Assembly (NCBI GenBank): GCA_949318235.1
Contig: OX439134.1
Location: 26,419,793-26,483,792, forward strand
Direction: 5' to 3'
Length of the DNA: 64,000 nt
DNA from: Ecdyonurus torrentis
Lineage: Eukaryota; Arthropoda; Insecta; Ephemeroptera; Heptageniidae
Shown here piece after piece: positions 12,875 through 24,232 of the stretch (its first letter is position 1; every line of letters begins with the position of its first letter). The translations under genes were made by a program, and so were the position numbers. Below the pieces are notes generated by a model. That model made no database searches, was not told where the DNA came from, and worked only from the letters and a program-made list of their open reading frames with translations.

Positions 12875-13766
12875 AATAATTATTAAAGGAGGTAAACACT
12901 ATGTTGTTTTTATAAGCTAAATCAACTTGTATTTTGATGCAGATTTTATATTTTAAAAAAGAAAGATTCCCCAAAAATTATTTTAACACTTTTTTGAAAT
13001 CATTCAATTAAGTGATAGCGGGAAACAAAGAATTTTGTTTTTAGTGAACTTTTACCCCCTACTGCAGGTTGGTCACGGATAATTGGGCTTACAAGCATAA
13101 CTTATATAAATATGGAAATAAAACATATCTTGGGAATGTTATTTGTCTTGTTTTGCTTACACCTAAAAATTTTAACATAAAAAACGACACATGGGTCTTT
13201 TTTAAAGAAAAACAAATATAAAATAAACCTTACAAGCATTCTAAAATTGGGGCTGCAAAGTTACTTTCCCTTTCAAGAAACAAAGCGGCACCCTGCGGAA
13301 GACACAAGACCGTGGCGTGCTCATTTAAGTAATCTTCTCATTTCTCCCACCCTTCACCTCATCTCTCACCCCAGTTGGTAATGTTAGAAGAAGTGGGAGA
13401 TTTACTTAAATTAAAGACATTTTTTAAATACGTTAATTAGTGCATTTATTTTCAAAACCTATCGTGCCCACTTTGCCAGTTTATTATCAGATAACTAGTT
13501 TATATTTTGGTTAAGTGTCACTATGTGATGCCCAATAGTTTTCCTGTTATGATGCTGAAAAGTTGAAAATTGTTGAAAATCATTTGTTTTTGCTATGGTG
13601 CCGACAACCATATTTCCCGCTATCGAAAGAAAAACTAAAAACTAAAGAGACAAAAATCTGCGCCAAAAAAAGTTTGCAAATTTTTTTCTTTCGCATAATT
13701 GACTTATGCACATTAATATGACCTTATTTAGCTAATAAAAACAACATGGTTTTTTCTAGCTTTAAT

Positions 13767-13894
13767 AATTGACCACTTGCAATGAACGAACTTTTTAAAA
13801 TAATTTGAATAATTCTTAATGCATTTCTTATGTAAAAATCGTTTTCACTTACTTGCTGCAACAATTAAAAACATTTTATTGCAAGTGGTCCATT
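13767..13894. repeat. Short inverted-repeat unit, 128 bp
   Basis: AATTGACCACTTGCAATGAA (13767-13786) is mirrored by TTATTGCAAGTGGTCCATT ending at 13894, with two mismatches. It may be a miniature element or an internal part of the hAT-like body. Confidence 0.5.
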
Positions 13895-14206
13895 GTCAGT
13901 GTCAAATTTAATTAAAAATGTGTACATTTTATTTAATGTATTTTTAAATTATTCTATTCATTAAGTCTAGTGATCTAGTCTATTTCTATTCTTTTTTTAA
14001 CATTAAAAATAAAACAATAAAAAAAAATCGCTACTTTTTTTTTACCAAACATAAAGAAATTTCTATCTAAATTTTAAAAAAGTATGTGTTACATACACAA
14101 GATTGAATATTAAACTTTACTTTTATTACTTATAAAAATGATTATTTTGCTTGTTTTTTCAAAGAAAAAGGGGCGTGGCATAAAAAAATCGCGCCTGCGC
14201 CGGGCT

Positions 14207-14229
14207 TCTGGGGGGCTTTGCCCCCCAGA
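14207..14229. repeat. GC-rich subterminal hairpin
   Basis: TCTGGGGGGC and GCCCCCCAGA form a perfect 10-bp stem around a TTT loop. It is an extreme GC outlier in this AT-rich window, 59 bp inside the right terminus of the hAT-like element. The loop sequence GGGCTTTGCCC is a motif I associate with DNA transposons of several animals, from memory. Confidence 0.8.
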
Positions 14230-14296
14230 CCCCCCATTTGGGTGTGGGCCATGTCCTTTTTTCGCATTCTGAATAGTTGGCAACCCTAATTATAAT

Positions 14297-15216
14297 ACAA
14301 TTTATTTGTCAATTACAATATCAGTAAAAAATATATTATATTATATCTTTTATTTCGGGTAAATTGGTTAATATGCATATTTAGTTATCAAGGATTCCCC
14401 AGGATAAAAATTTATATTTACTATGCATACTGCATTTTTGTATAAATTATATATTTATTTAGTTATTTTTTGTCCTAATTTAAAAATTTTAATTTGTGAA
14501 GAAAAAACGATGGTAAAAACTATAGTAAATGAATTTTTTAAAAAGTCACATTGAAAAGTTATGAGAGCATCAGTATATTAAGTTTTCCGGTGTCGCACGC
14601 ATTATATTATGTAATTCAGAGAAAAATATTTGTCGATCTGCAGGTATATGTGAGCAAGTATATTATAGAAGGTGGTGTGAGAAATATAAACATTCCTTTG
14701 CTGACGTTTTGATTTAATGTGACAACAGCAGCAGAGGTGTGTTTTTCTCACCTTGTGAATATGATCTTTGCTGTTGGTGCAAGCACACCTTGCTGAGTGT
14801 TGCAGAAATTAGAGCTGGCTGTGAGTTAACTTTGGCTTTATGCATGCATACTTTACTTTTATATACTTTGTACCTGTTATTGTGTGGAGTCTCTGTCTTA
14901 TATATAATAACAGTTATTTAATAATGATAAGATTATTTATTTGTGATACCATACTATGGTAATACCGATGAATAGTTTCTTCTCACTCTCACTGGAAGTA
15001 CTGATATCCCCCTAAATTACTATGTAAGTTTTTAACTATTTATCTTACATGTAATATCTGTTAATTTTTAGTAAAATAAGTCTATTGAAAAATAATTTTT
15101 GATTTTAATGTAATATGTAAAGTTATTATTATTTAATAATAGTAAATAGTGACCAACGCTTGTTGTAAGAACCATTGTTGCTTTTACTATAATAACTGCA
15201 TAATCAATAAAATTTC
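14297..15216. other. AT-rich spacer
   Basis: A 60-codon frame at 14739-14921 has no recognisable domain. Nothing else is supported. Confidence 0.55.
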
Positions 15217-15221
15217 TTATT

Positions 15222-15509
15222 CACTCTAAAAAATGGGGTACTGTATTACTTTAGTTACGAATCCTATACTTATTCAAGATAATAACTTTTTAGTTATTAT
15301 GAGTAGCTATATAAAATAATACATTTTAGCAAATTGTTAACAGTAGCTATTTTAACTTAAAATAGCTTCAAAAACTTAAAACATCTTAAATTAGCTATTT
15401 TTAATAACTTACTGAAATGTTTTATTTGAGCTGCTCATAATAACTTAAAAGTGGTTATCTTAAATAAGTTAGTATTCGTAACTAAAGTAATGCACCAATT
15501 TTTAGAGTG
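15222..15509. mobile_element. 288-bp TIR element (MITE) with TTATT duplication
   Basis: The ends CACTCTAAAAAATGG and CCAATTTTTAGAGTG are inverted repeats. Homology continues inward through TTACTTTAGTTACGAAT and ATTCGTAACTAAAGTAA, and loosely through most of both arms. It is flanked by perfect 5-bp direct repeats TTATT (15217-15221, 15510-15514). No coding capacity. A related end, CACTCTAAAAAATTG, occurs alone at 42992. The superfamily is not certain. Confidence 0.8.
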
Positions 15510-15514
15510 TTATT

Positions 15515-15840
15515 ACACAGTTGTATTTTGTCTTGAAACTTGCGTAAAAGGTAATCGTATGGAAAGTCGATGTATAAAAGCATTGTGTCTCCTCTCTTAG
15601 CTGCAAGGTGTTTGTTTTGTGTTTATTTCACGTCGTAAATAAATCATCTGTGGTTTGATTTTGTGTGCTGATGACAAAACAACGCCGTTCATTAATTAAT
15701 TCTCCCTCTTTCTCTATCTCTCTCCTGGCGTGGCTCACTTTACGACTAATTAACACGTCATTAGCGCCATACACAACTTACAGCACTGGAGGTATATATA
15801 GGAAAACATAAAACTTTACTTACATCACGCAACAGGGGAA

Positions 15841-15846
<6 letters not shown>
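15515..15846. other. Spacer with a higher-complexity island
   Basis: About 15665-15790 is not repeat-like. It contains ATTAATTAATT, CTAATTAACACGTCATTAGC and ACGTCA words of homeodomain and bZIP type. TGACGTGTTAAT (inverse at 15749-15760) recurs at 62697-62708. This is a candidate conserved non-coding element; conservation cannot be tested here. Confidence 0.3.

Positions 15847-15900
<54 letters not shown>
15847..15900. repeat. (GA)n microsatellite
   Basis: About 27 uninterrupted units. Confidence 0.97.
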
Positions 15901-15902
<2 letters not shown>

Positions 15903-16653
15903 GTAGGTGTTTCAATATTCAAAACATGAAATACCATTAACTTTTATCAACTCATAAATAATTTATAAGATAGAGGTTACTTTAATTAAAATGATGTAGT
16001 GAAAGTTATAAAATTGCACTATATTATCGTAATAATTGCTTTATTGAATTGATTATTAAAAAAATAAACATTCAAGAAATTTACTTCTTTTTTTTTAAAC
16101 ATGCACTGAAAAAGAGAAAAATAATACTCACATTGTTATGTGCTTTTGTATTTTTTTTATAGACTTTAATGCTTTGAAAAGTTACTCTACTGCACTGCAT
16201 AATATAGTTGCGATGACTTTACAATTGGTGAACTCTTTATGCTCTTCTTGCCGTGTGAAAATTTTTAAGAAATTTTCCTCTAAAATATTCGTTGAAAATT
16301 TCTAAAAACTGAGCACATACCTTCTATTATTCTATACTATTATATTATTTATCTTGACAAATTAGGTGCCAAATTCTAATTAAACGACAAATAGCTATAA
16401 ATAATACAATTACAAATTTTAATTAACATTATATATAATCACCTTAATCACTGAAAAACGGACCTTTATTTTCTATCCCTATATATATATACGAAATTAG
16501 AAATAGCTTCAAGTTCATTATGTAATGACACGTCCCAATAATAATTAAAATCAGCACCTGCTTCTCTATAGCCCTCTAACTTGTAGTGTTTATCGTAATT
16601 GTTAGGGTTGCATGAAAATTAATATTCAAGGGAGGTTTGCTCTTGTTATTTTG
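15901..16653. other. AT-rich spacer
   Basis: Nothing recognised. Confidence 0.6.
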
Positions 16654-16661
16654 TGACGTCA
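16654..16661. promoter_or_regulatory. TGACGTCA site
   Basis: The exact octamer sits within the longer palindrome TTGTGACGTCACAA. Inferred bZIP site only. Confidence 0.3.
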
Positions 16662-16861
16662 CAAGCAGGTATATAGTCACGCGTCTTTATTACATTATAG
16701 CTTCCCAACTCAAAAGTTGTACCTACGTATTTATATAGTAAATATATGTAAACACTTTATTCCAATTTTAATTTGATTGCTAGTGTTAAAATTTGTTATT
16801 TACGACTAAAGAATTAATTCTACATTCTATAAGCGCACAATTATTACTTTTTGCTGTATAA

Positions 16862-17056
16862 AATGAATGAATGAATGAATGAATGAATGAATGAATGAAT
16901 GAATGAATGAATGAATGAATGAATGAATGAATGAATGAATGAATGAATGAATGAATGAATGAATGAATGAATGAATGAATGAATGAATGAATGAATGAAT
17001 GAATGAATGAATGAATGAATGAATGAATGAATGAATGAACGAATGAATGAATGAAT
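16862..17056. repeat. (GAAT)n microsatellite
   Basis: About 48 tetranucleotide units with one T-to-C change near 17040. Frames through it spell Ser-Phe-Ile-His repeats and are not genes. A second array of the same unit lies at 22506, and both are followed by a related module, so the arrays probably arose as tails of one repeat family. Confidence 0.98.
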
Positions 17057-17175
17057 AAAACATTCAAAAAATAAATAAATAATTAAAAAACAAACAAGTA
17101 AAACGCCTAGTAGGATGGCAATAATTATAGCACACACGCAAAGAAAGTTGCATAACATCTAAATCCTACAGGCGC
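17057..17175 (-). repeat. GAAT-linked module, copy 1
   Basis: After the array come AAAT/AAAC-rich spacer sequence and then CCTAGTAGGATGGCAA, GTTGCATAACATCTAAAT and GGCGCACTTG. The order matches 22671-22815. On the minus strand this reads as a repeat body followed by an (ATTC)n tail, a SINE-like arrangement, but A and B boxes are not convincing in this copy. Confidence 0.45.
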
Positions 17176-17400
17176 ACTTGAATCTTTTACAACTTTTCTT
17201 TCCTTTCAATTTAACTACAATAATATTTCTGTTTGATTTATTTTGTTTATAAATGTTAAAATAGAAAAGTGAAATAATTTTTCTAAATCTCGATACATTC
17301 ACTCAGATTTATAAGAATGCGTTCCATTAAATTTTGAAACGTTTGTAAAGTGCGCTGCGGCGAAATATTAATGTATTATCAGATTTATTTTTTCTACGTC

Positions 17401-17504
<104 letters not shown>

Positions 17505-17548
17505 ATATTGGGAGAGTAAAGCTATATATAGTATTTGTGAGCTCATGC

Positions 17549-17551
<3 letters not shown>

Positions 17552-17611
<60 letters not shown>
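17552..17611. repeat. (GA)n microsatellite
   Basis: About 30 units, the opposing partner of the CT array at 17403-17503. Confidence 0.98.
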
Positions 17612-17612
<1 letters not shown>

Positions 17613-19338
17613 CAATAAAACAAAACCAAAAAGTAAATGCTCTTGTCTTACTTTTATTTTTCTATATAAATAAAAAATAAAAAAAGTTTGCGCTATAACA
17701 ATCTGCAGGAAATGTTTCTTTCTTTTTTTCTTCTTCTTCTTCTTTTGTTACGCTTGGTTATTTGTTTGCACGGAAAGTGTGGGGAAAAAAACCAAAGCTG
17801 TTTTACAAGCCACACCATCAATGCCGACGTCTTTTGTCATCCCCGCACTTTTTTCTTCTTCTTTTCTTTGGTTCCAAAAGTTAGGAAAAAGAAGTTGAAA
17901 AAACTATGTAGAAGGAAGAAGAGAGAGAGAGAGAGTGTGAGATTATTTTAATTCAATGTTTGTAGATATGTAGACATACAGTATAATAATGTATTATATA
18001 TATACATACATATTGCAAATAATTGAATTACCTTTCTTTGTTTTAATTATATTACATAATATATACATATATCAAGCGCTATTCTCATTCATCATTTGTC
18101 GGAGATACAAATATTGTTTTGAAAATTTTCTCGTAATGTTTATACTGGCAGTGTTGTATTATCAACCCTTGGATAAATTTACTCAGTATTTATTTTTATA
18201 TTGACAAAAATAATGGGGGGAAAAATGGGAAGAATTTTGTCTTTAATTTGTTTAATTTATGCTCAGTAAAGGCAAGATTTTTACAATTAAGACCAACAAT
18301 ATATTGTATAAATTATATCCTATTTGACATGCCGGATGCTATATAGTATAAGATACAGTATGTTAAAAAATCTAAATTAATTGAAAAAATTGATCACATA
18401 AAAATTGATTTCTTCAACGTAATTGTTTTTGATGTTTTACGATGCATAACATTTATAACATTAAAATAATATATAGTAGACTTGAGTATAAAAAATTATA
18501 CGAAGTCCAAGCAGCAGTTTATATAGAAAGGGGAGAGAGAATATTAATGACAAGGGTCAAATGGGGCTAATAGAGGTGGCTAGAGAGAAAGAAAGAGATA
18601 TGTAAATCTTTACTTAATACCACAAAACAGAATACCTGACTCTGATTCTCATCTCGTTACAGTAAATTATATGTTTTGTTTTTTTGTTGCTAATATTGTA
18701 AATTATTGAACTATACGTGAATATTATTTAAATTTATTATTTTCTTTTCATGTGAATTATATAATGTGCCATGCAATTCAATTATTGCGTCCTGCGCATG
18801 CAAAAATATATAGTGCATGGCATTTAAAAACAATAACAATCCTTTTTTCTTTTTTAATTTTTTTATTTATTCTTCTTATTATTTATTATTGTTGTTGTTG
18901 TTTTACCATTACCAACTTAAATAAAAAGAATTAAAAACAAGTTGATAACCCTATAAGGTATGAATTTTCCGAAAACTTCCAAAAAAGTAAATTTTTACAT
19001 GGAAGATAAAATGAATGGATTTTTTTTTATGATTTTTATAAAATGCAATGATTTCTGCACACAGTTTCAAATGTTTCAAATGTTAATAATAACGTACAAT
19101 ATTATAACTATTGTAAGTTAACATTACAAAACTAAAATTTGCGCACTTTATATAATACATATAATATAACACGGTGCTCTATAATTGGATAGCAAGGCAA
19201 AGCTATATAGTAAAGGTATTGTATAACATATTATTGATTAAAATTGACGCATGCGCAATAGATAACCAGGTAAAGTAAGCACCTCACGATATTTGGGTGT
19301 GTCTATAACCAGCCTACCACATTACCTTATATTTTGAA
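17612..19338. other. AT-rich non-coding sequence, 1.7 kb
   Basis: Includes a TTC-rich stretch (17717-17745) and short GA (17921-17936). Small open frames are low-complexity or K/F/I-rich without domains. Confidence 0.55.
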
Positions 19339-19512
19339 CAGGTAACGAGATAGGGAGATGAGAAATACATAGGAGGTTTGCAACAGGTGTTCAATTACAT
19401 TTGCCCTTATATGGTGATGTGACGTCACACAGGTGAACATCGTTTACCTTGTGTGAGCACCAAAATGTATGACCTGCGCGTTACACCTGTTTACCTATAG
19501 CAATCACACCTG
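19339..19512. promoter_or_regulatory. E-box cluster with a TGACGTCA site
   Basis: Within about 175 bp there are CAGGTG at 19384-19389 and 19430-19435, CACCTG at 19484-19489 and 19507-19512, a CAGGTAAC near 19339, and TGACGTCA at 19420-19427. CAGGTG is the E2-box bound by Snail/ZEB and some bHLH proteins. The density in otherwise AT-rich DNA suggests an enhancer-like island; this is inference. Confidence 0.3.
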
Positions 19513-19848
19513 TAGCTGTTAAGTAATTTATTTTTACCATATAAGGAAGTTAAAGCTTTAATTGCAATTACACGTAGCGCAAGGGGGTGTAGATACCTAT
19601 ATAGTGAGTAAGAAAAGAAAAGAAAGGGTGGGGGTGAACAGTATTCCCCTACATTCATGTCTTTAGCAATCCTAGGCATTGTACCACATTATAATTGTTT
19701 TGTTTTTTTAATAATAATAAAAGAAAGAAAGAAAGACTAAAAATAAGATATTCATTCTTTATGGACCTGATCGATTAGTAATTTAATTGGAAGAAATAAA
19801 TAAAAGAATGTTTTATTTTTACTGTAAGTTAAAGATGATGTGTGATAG

Positions 19849-19885
<37 letters not shown>

Positions 19886-21436
19886 CTAAATAATTAAGTT
19901 ATCTTAAGATAAATTTATAATAAATATATATATTATTGCAATGCATCAGCGTTATAGGGACAAAAAAAAAATCATATTGCATGCCTAAAATTTCAGTATA
20001 ATAATCGAAAGTTTGCAATTAATCGACATTTCATTGCGACAAGTCACACTTGACCAATGCATATAATAATAAGAAACTTATATAAAATTTATTGAACCAT
20101 AGCAGTGATGTTTCATGTAATAAGAAAATTCAAATTTAAGAGCCATCTTTGGGCTAGAAATATGAACCAGTAAGAGTCTGATCGATCTTTTTTTGTTCAT
20201 GATATGAGAAGTGTGTAGGAGGTAGTATATATTCGCCACGTGCAACTTTTTCAAACACACCTACTGTACTTGCTTTGCAGAGGGGCGTGACTTTGCTGTT
20301 TTATATACAACCCTTACTTGATATGAAATTTAATAATATAAAATCTTAGTTGAAATTGTATATATTTGCATATCATGAAAAGTTCAAAGGTTGCGTGCTA
20401 CCAGTAGAGTTATTTCAATTATAGAATATATTTTTATTTATTGTTTGCAAATAATTTAAATCTATTTTGTATAAATAAAAAATAAAAATTGATTTTGCAT
20501 GCAAAACATAATTAGAGAAAATTAAGTTTTTTTTTTTTTTTTTTTTTTTTTGTGCATAATCTGCAAGTATTTTTATTGTTGGAAGTACAAAAGACTCTAA
20601 AAATCACCTGCCAATATTTATCTTATATAACATGCGGCATACCCATACCCTATTCCTTGAACTTTACCATATATACACTGGAAAAGTTCCGCTTACGTGT
20701 TAAAATCAGGCAAGGCCCTATACCTTTTACAATGCATATTTCAAGTGAATGGGCATCTTTAATAAAAACGGCTCTAATTCAATCATTAGTACATTGAACG
20801 TGCAAATGTTCTTTGTCAAATTTACAATCAAAATAATATATATTTTTTTAAATATTTGAGAAACTTTTAGTTATTTAAAAAGTAAAAATAATGACGTTCC
20901 ATAAAAAATGCAATTATACAAAAATTTCAAATAAAATTCAAATGAAACACTTTCATATTTTTAACAAGACTATATTGTATTTCAGTAATGTAATGTTTAA
21001 AATATGGCTATCTGATCTTAGTTGGAAATTTTTTAATACATTTCCAGGAATGTCTAATCTGATTTTTAAATTTTACTTAGTTTTATTTTGTTCTACATCT
21101 TTGTTTCTAACTTACCATGATTCATAAAAAAAAAATAATAATATAACGAGTTTACTGATCATAAAAAAAAATGTTTTCTACGAAAGTATAATCTTAATTA
21201 TAAAATCACTCGCATGATTCATAAGTATATACTGACAAAAACATCTTAAAAGTTTTTTTTTCTTCCGTGCGTAAGATATACAATCTCCCGTATACTTCCC
21301 TTGAGATTGCAATAGTAATAAATATGAAACAGTAAAATATATTATAAGACATACGAGCAAATGTGTAAGTAATAATAATAAGCAAGTGGATCACTTTTTG
21401 TCTCTTTGATTAGCATCTGATGTACCGCACATGTGA

Positions 21437-21439
<3 letters not shown>
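19513..21439. other. AT-rich non-coding sequence, 1.9 kb
   Basis: Holds (GA)n at 19853-19882 and T25 at 20527-20551. Around 20690-20760 the words GTTAAAATCAGGCAAGGCCCT and ACAATG resemble 50930-50970, a possible old dispersed repeat. No gene. Confidence 0.5.

Positions 21440-21488
<49 letters not shown>
21440..21488. repeat. (CT)n microsatellite
   Basis: About 24 units. Confidence 0.96.
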
Positions 21489-21490
<2 letters not shown>

Positions 21491-21784
21491 TGTCCAACAT
21501 CAAGATATCAAGAATTTATTTTATTTCGCTTCAATTTATTTTATCTCTCCCTTCTGCTATATAATTATAATTACAAAAAAAAAAATATATATATATATAT
21601 AACTTTTGATTTACCGTTCTGTTTTGTATTAAGAAAGTAATTAAAACAGTATTGTTGCTATATAGAGGATTTGGGCCGTAGCATTTACTTGAGTGCAATA
21701 ACAAATAAAAACAATAAAAACAAAAATACAGTACACCTTTTAAGTAAGTTATATAGGGATTTTTATGTTCAAAATACATATTGA

Positions 21785-21786
<2 letters not shown>

Positions 21787-21827
<41 letters not shown>
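21787..21827. repeat. Poly-T tract
   Basis: T41, the longest homopolymer in the window, 21 bp upstream of a partial F2 element. Confidence 0.95.
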
Positions 21828-21828
<1 letters not shown>

Positions 21829-21848
21829 TAGGGATTAATGGGGCTAAG

Positions 21849-22020
21849 AATGAGAAGTACTAAAAATATTAACAAGAAGGGGTTATTTTTATTTTATATT
21901 CTCCTGAATCGATATGTGAATTTCTAATTTTTAAGTTCATTGAATATTTTTAATTAATTTTTTAAAATATAAAAATGAAATCACAAGCAGCAACTTATGC
22001 ATGTATAGAAATAGGAAAAA
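21849..22020 (+). mobile_element. F2 family element, truncated copy
   Basis: Matches the left half of the full F2 copies: AATGAGAAG start, TTATTTTATATTCT, CTGAATCGAT, GTGAATTTCTAATTTTTAAG, and CTTATGCATGTATAG in the centre. Homology stops in an A25 run (22016-22040) that replaces the AGGAAAAAG word of other copies; the right arm is missing. Confidence 0.65.
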
Positions 22021-22040
22021 AAAAAAAAAAAAAAAAAAAA

Positions 22041-22505
22041 GCCTCGTACAACCAACCAAACCTACTCAATTGGCTGTTAAAAATGCGATTCCACGTACAT
22101 CGACGTATATTAACTATATTATTTTGTAGCCATGAAAATAATGTCAATTTGCGCATATTAATCTATAATGTCTAATATTGTGAAAGTTACTTTCATAACT
22201 AATGCAATTCTCCATAAACTAAGACAAAAAAACCTTTAAGTATATTCATAAGCTTTAATGGTATAAAAGTATAAGTAACTAAAATTTTTTCTTTATTGTG
22301 TGTAAGCTTGAGTTGGTTACTTTGGTAGATGTATCAAGACAAGACAAGATGTATCGCGGGCAACACAAAAGTTAGTTGTCAAGTTTAATGGAGTCGCTTC
22401 TCTGATGTTGCTCGCTCACATTCCTTAGCCAATTGAAGATACTAGCTGGACCTCCGGGGATACAGCATGGTAGTGTTAATATAAGAGATAACACACCAGG
22501 AAATT
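22041..22505. other. Spacer with a unique, more GC-balanced segment
   Basis: About 22320-22480 is not AT-monotonous, but it has no open frame of note and no recognised motif. Confidence 0.5.
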
Positions 22506-22670
22506 GAATGAATGAATGAATGAATGAATGAATGAATGAATGAATGAATGAATGAATGAATGAATGAATGAATGAATGAATGAATGAATGAATGAATGAA
22601 TGAATGAATGAATGAATGAATGAATGAATGAATGAATGAATGAATGAATGAATGAATGAATGAATGAATG
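22506..22670. repeat. (GAAT)n microsatellite
   Basis: About 41 uninterrupted units. Confidence 0.98.
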
Positions 22671-22815
22671 ACTAATCAAACAAACAAACAAATAAACAAG
22701 CAAATAAACTAGGAATCGAACAAACAAATAAATCCAGGTAAATTACCTGGCAGGTAGGCAATTTGTTGAACACTTGTGCTAAACAGGTTGCATAACCTTC
22801 AAATACTGCTGGCGC
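22671..22815 (-). repeat. GAAT-linked module, copy 2
   Basis: AAAC/AAAT-rich sequence is followed by CCTGGCAGGTAGGCAATTTG, TTGTGC, GGTTGCATAACCTTCAAAT and GCTGGCGCAC. Read on the minus strand it has GTTCGATTCCTAG (about 22709-22721), close to a polymerase III B-box (GTTCGANTCC), before the (ATTC)n tail. This favours a tRNA-derived SINE, but the A box is not evident. Confidence 0.5.
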
Positions 22816-23700
22816 ACAATACAGTTGTCAAGATAAGAATGAAAATGAATCAGCTGTTATATTTGCAGGCAACTTGGCTTTTTCTCTTAACTTCATGCTT
22901 GATTTACATATTTTAAATAAATTTCATACAAATATGAATTCATAATTATTTTAATTATTATAATTAATCCTAATTATTATTTATTAGATTGTATTTTTCG
23001 CGATAAAACGATATAATAATAAAATTCCATGCCAGCCTCACTGTATCTTGAGTTCTAATAGTCCGTAATATTATTCCTAAAATTACTATACCTCCTTACG
23101 TTAAGCTACCATGCGCTTACGTTATGGACGCAATAAATGTGTGCTATATGATAGAACGTAATGTGTGATATAAATAAGTCTATCTCAGCAATAACCACTT
23201 ATTATAATGTATGCTTTGTGAGTATGTGGGAGGAGGTGATAGTATAATATCTATGATAGGCGATGCGTGAACTATCAAAATTGACTTTAAAACACAGCTC
23301 ATACCATACGTATGTTACTTGAGAAATTTTTTAAAATATATAAGTTATTTTTCCTTTTTGAAACCCAAAAGAATGCAAGCTCTCTTAAAAATAAATAATA
23401 CATATTTTGGAGACTTGCTGTGTTGCTGATAAAAATAAAATATTATGGTATTTGAATTCATATTGAAAATCAGATTGGACTATTGTATTAAAGTTTCAAT
23501 GCAAAAACTTTTTTTTCATTAAATATGAAAAATAAGCAACTTAAAATTGATAATAAGTAATAAATAAATCATTTATTTTACTCTTGTCTTGAGAAAATGT
23601 GAATCACAGTTGAGCAGTGTATGAAGCGTATTGTTGGAAATCTACCATTCTATAACTTTTATAGGAGATCTTCAGCAGCTTTTAATAACTTTTTACTTTG

Positions 23701-23734
<34 letters not shown>

Positions 23735-24055
23735 ACAAATTGTATTTTATATTTATTATATTTGCTTATAAAAATGCAGCTATGAACAATTTTTTAGTTA
23801 TATGAGGAGTCTTGAAACATGATCCATAAAAAAAAAAAAACTTTATTTACCATACATGACCATATAGCATGACATGACTGTATACTTATAATTGCGTGTA
23901 GCGAACAAATTGTCTCTGTAGGTATTCTTTAATTAAGCATCAATTTAAGTTTGATTAAAACCTCTCTTCTCTCTCTCTCTTTCTCTCTCTCTCTCTTCAA
24001 TTTCTCTCATGAGAAGGATCAATTGATGCTACCAGCATCTCTTATTGAGTTCCCA

Positions 24056-24059
<4 letters not shown>
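22816..24059. other. AT-rich spacer
   Basis: T29 at 23704-23732 and an imperfect CT tract at 23967-23998; otherwise nothing. Confidence 0.55.

Positions 24060-24132
<73 letters not shown>
24060..24132. repeat. (CT)n microsatellite
   Basis: About 36 units, with TTTC at the right end. Confidence 0.97.
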
Positions 24133-24135
<3 letters not shown>

Positions 24136-24224
24136 ACCTCCACCCGTGTATATATATCTCACGTCATATTTTTATATACCGGTCGTTAACCACTTAAACC
24201 TAGTTTAGTTTTCAACCTAAGCGA

Positions 24225-24232
24225 TGACGTCA
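24225..24232. promoter_or_regulatory. TGACGTCA site
   Basis: Exact octamer, followed by CTCCGCCATCATCATGGC, a small GC-richer island. Confidence 0.3.

Larger units (their letters stand above)
11979..14288. mobile_element. hAT-like element, 2310 bp, non-autonomous or decayed
   Basis: The ends TAGGGTTACCAACT (11979) and AGTTGGCAACCCTA (ending 14288) are inverted repeats with one mismatch. They are flanked by a perfect 8-bp direct repeat ATTATAAT (11971-11978 and 14289-14296). An 8-bp duplication with TAGGG-type termini is typical of the hAT superfamily. Subterminal GTCCTTTTTT words are repeated near both ends. No frame of useful length survives, so no transposase is encoded. The body holds at least one nested inverted-repeat element (12252-12874), a smaller one at 13767-13894 and a strong hairpin near the right end. 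Confidence 0.85.

Noticed and set aside
16786..17158. Frames encoding Ser-Phe-Ile-His repeats
   Set aside because: Three overlapping minus-strand frames all come from (GAAT)n, whose unit shifts frame without making a stop.
21531..21875. 114-codon minus-strand frame
   Set aside because: Its length depends on the T41 run (poly-Lys); the rest is low-complexity.
22709..22721. tRNA gene from the B-box-like word
   Set aside because: No acceptor, D-arm or anticodon arm can be folded around it.
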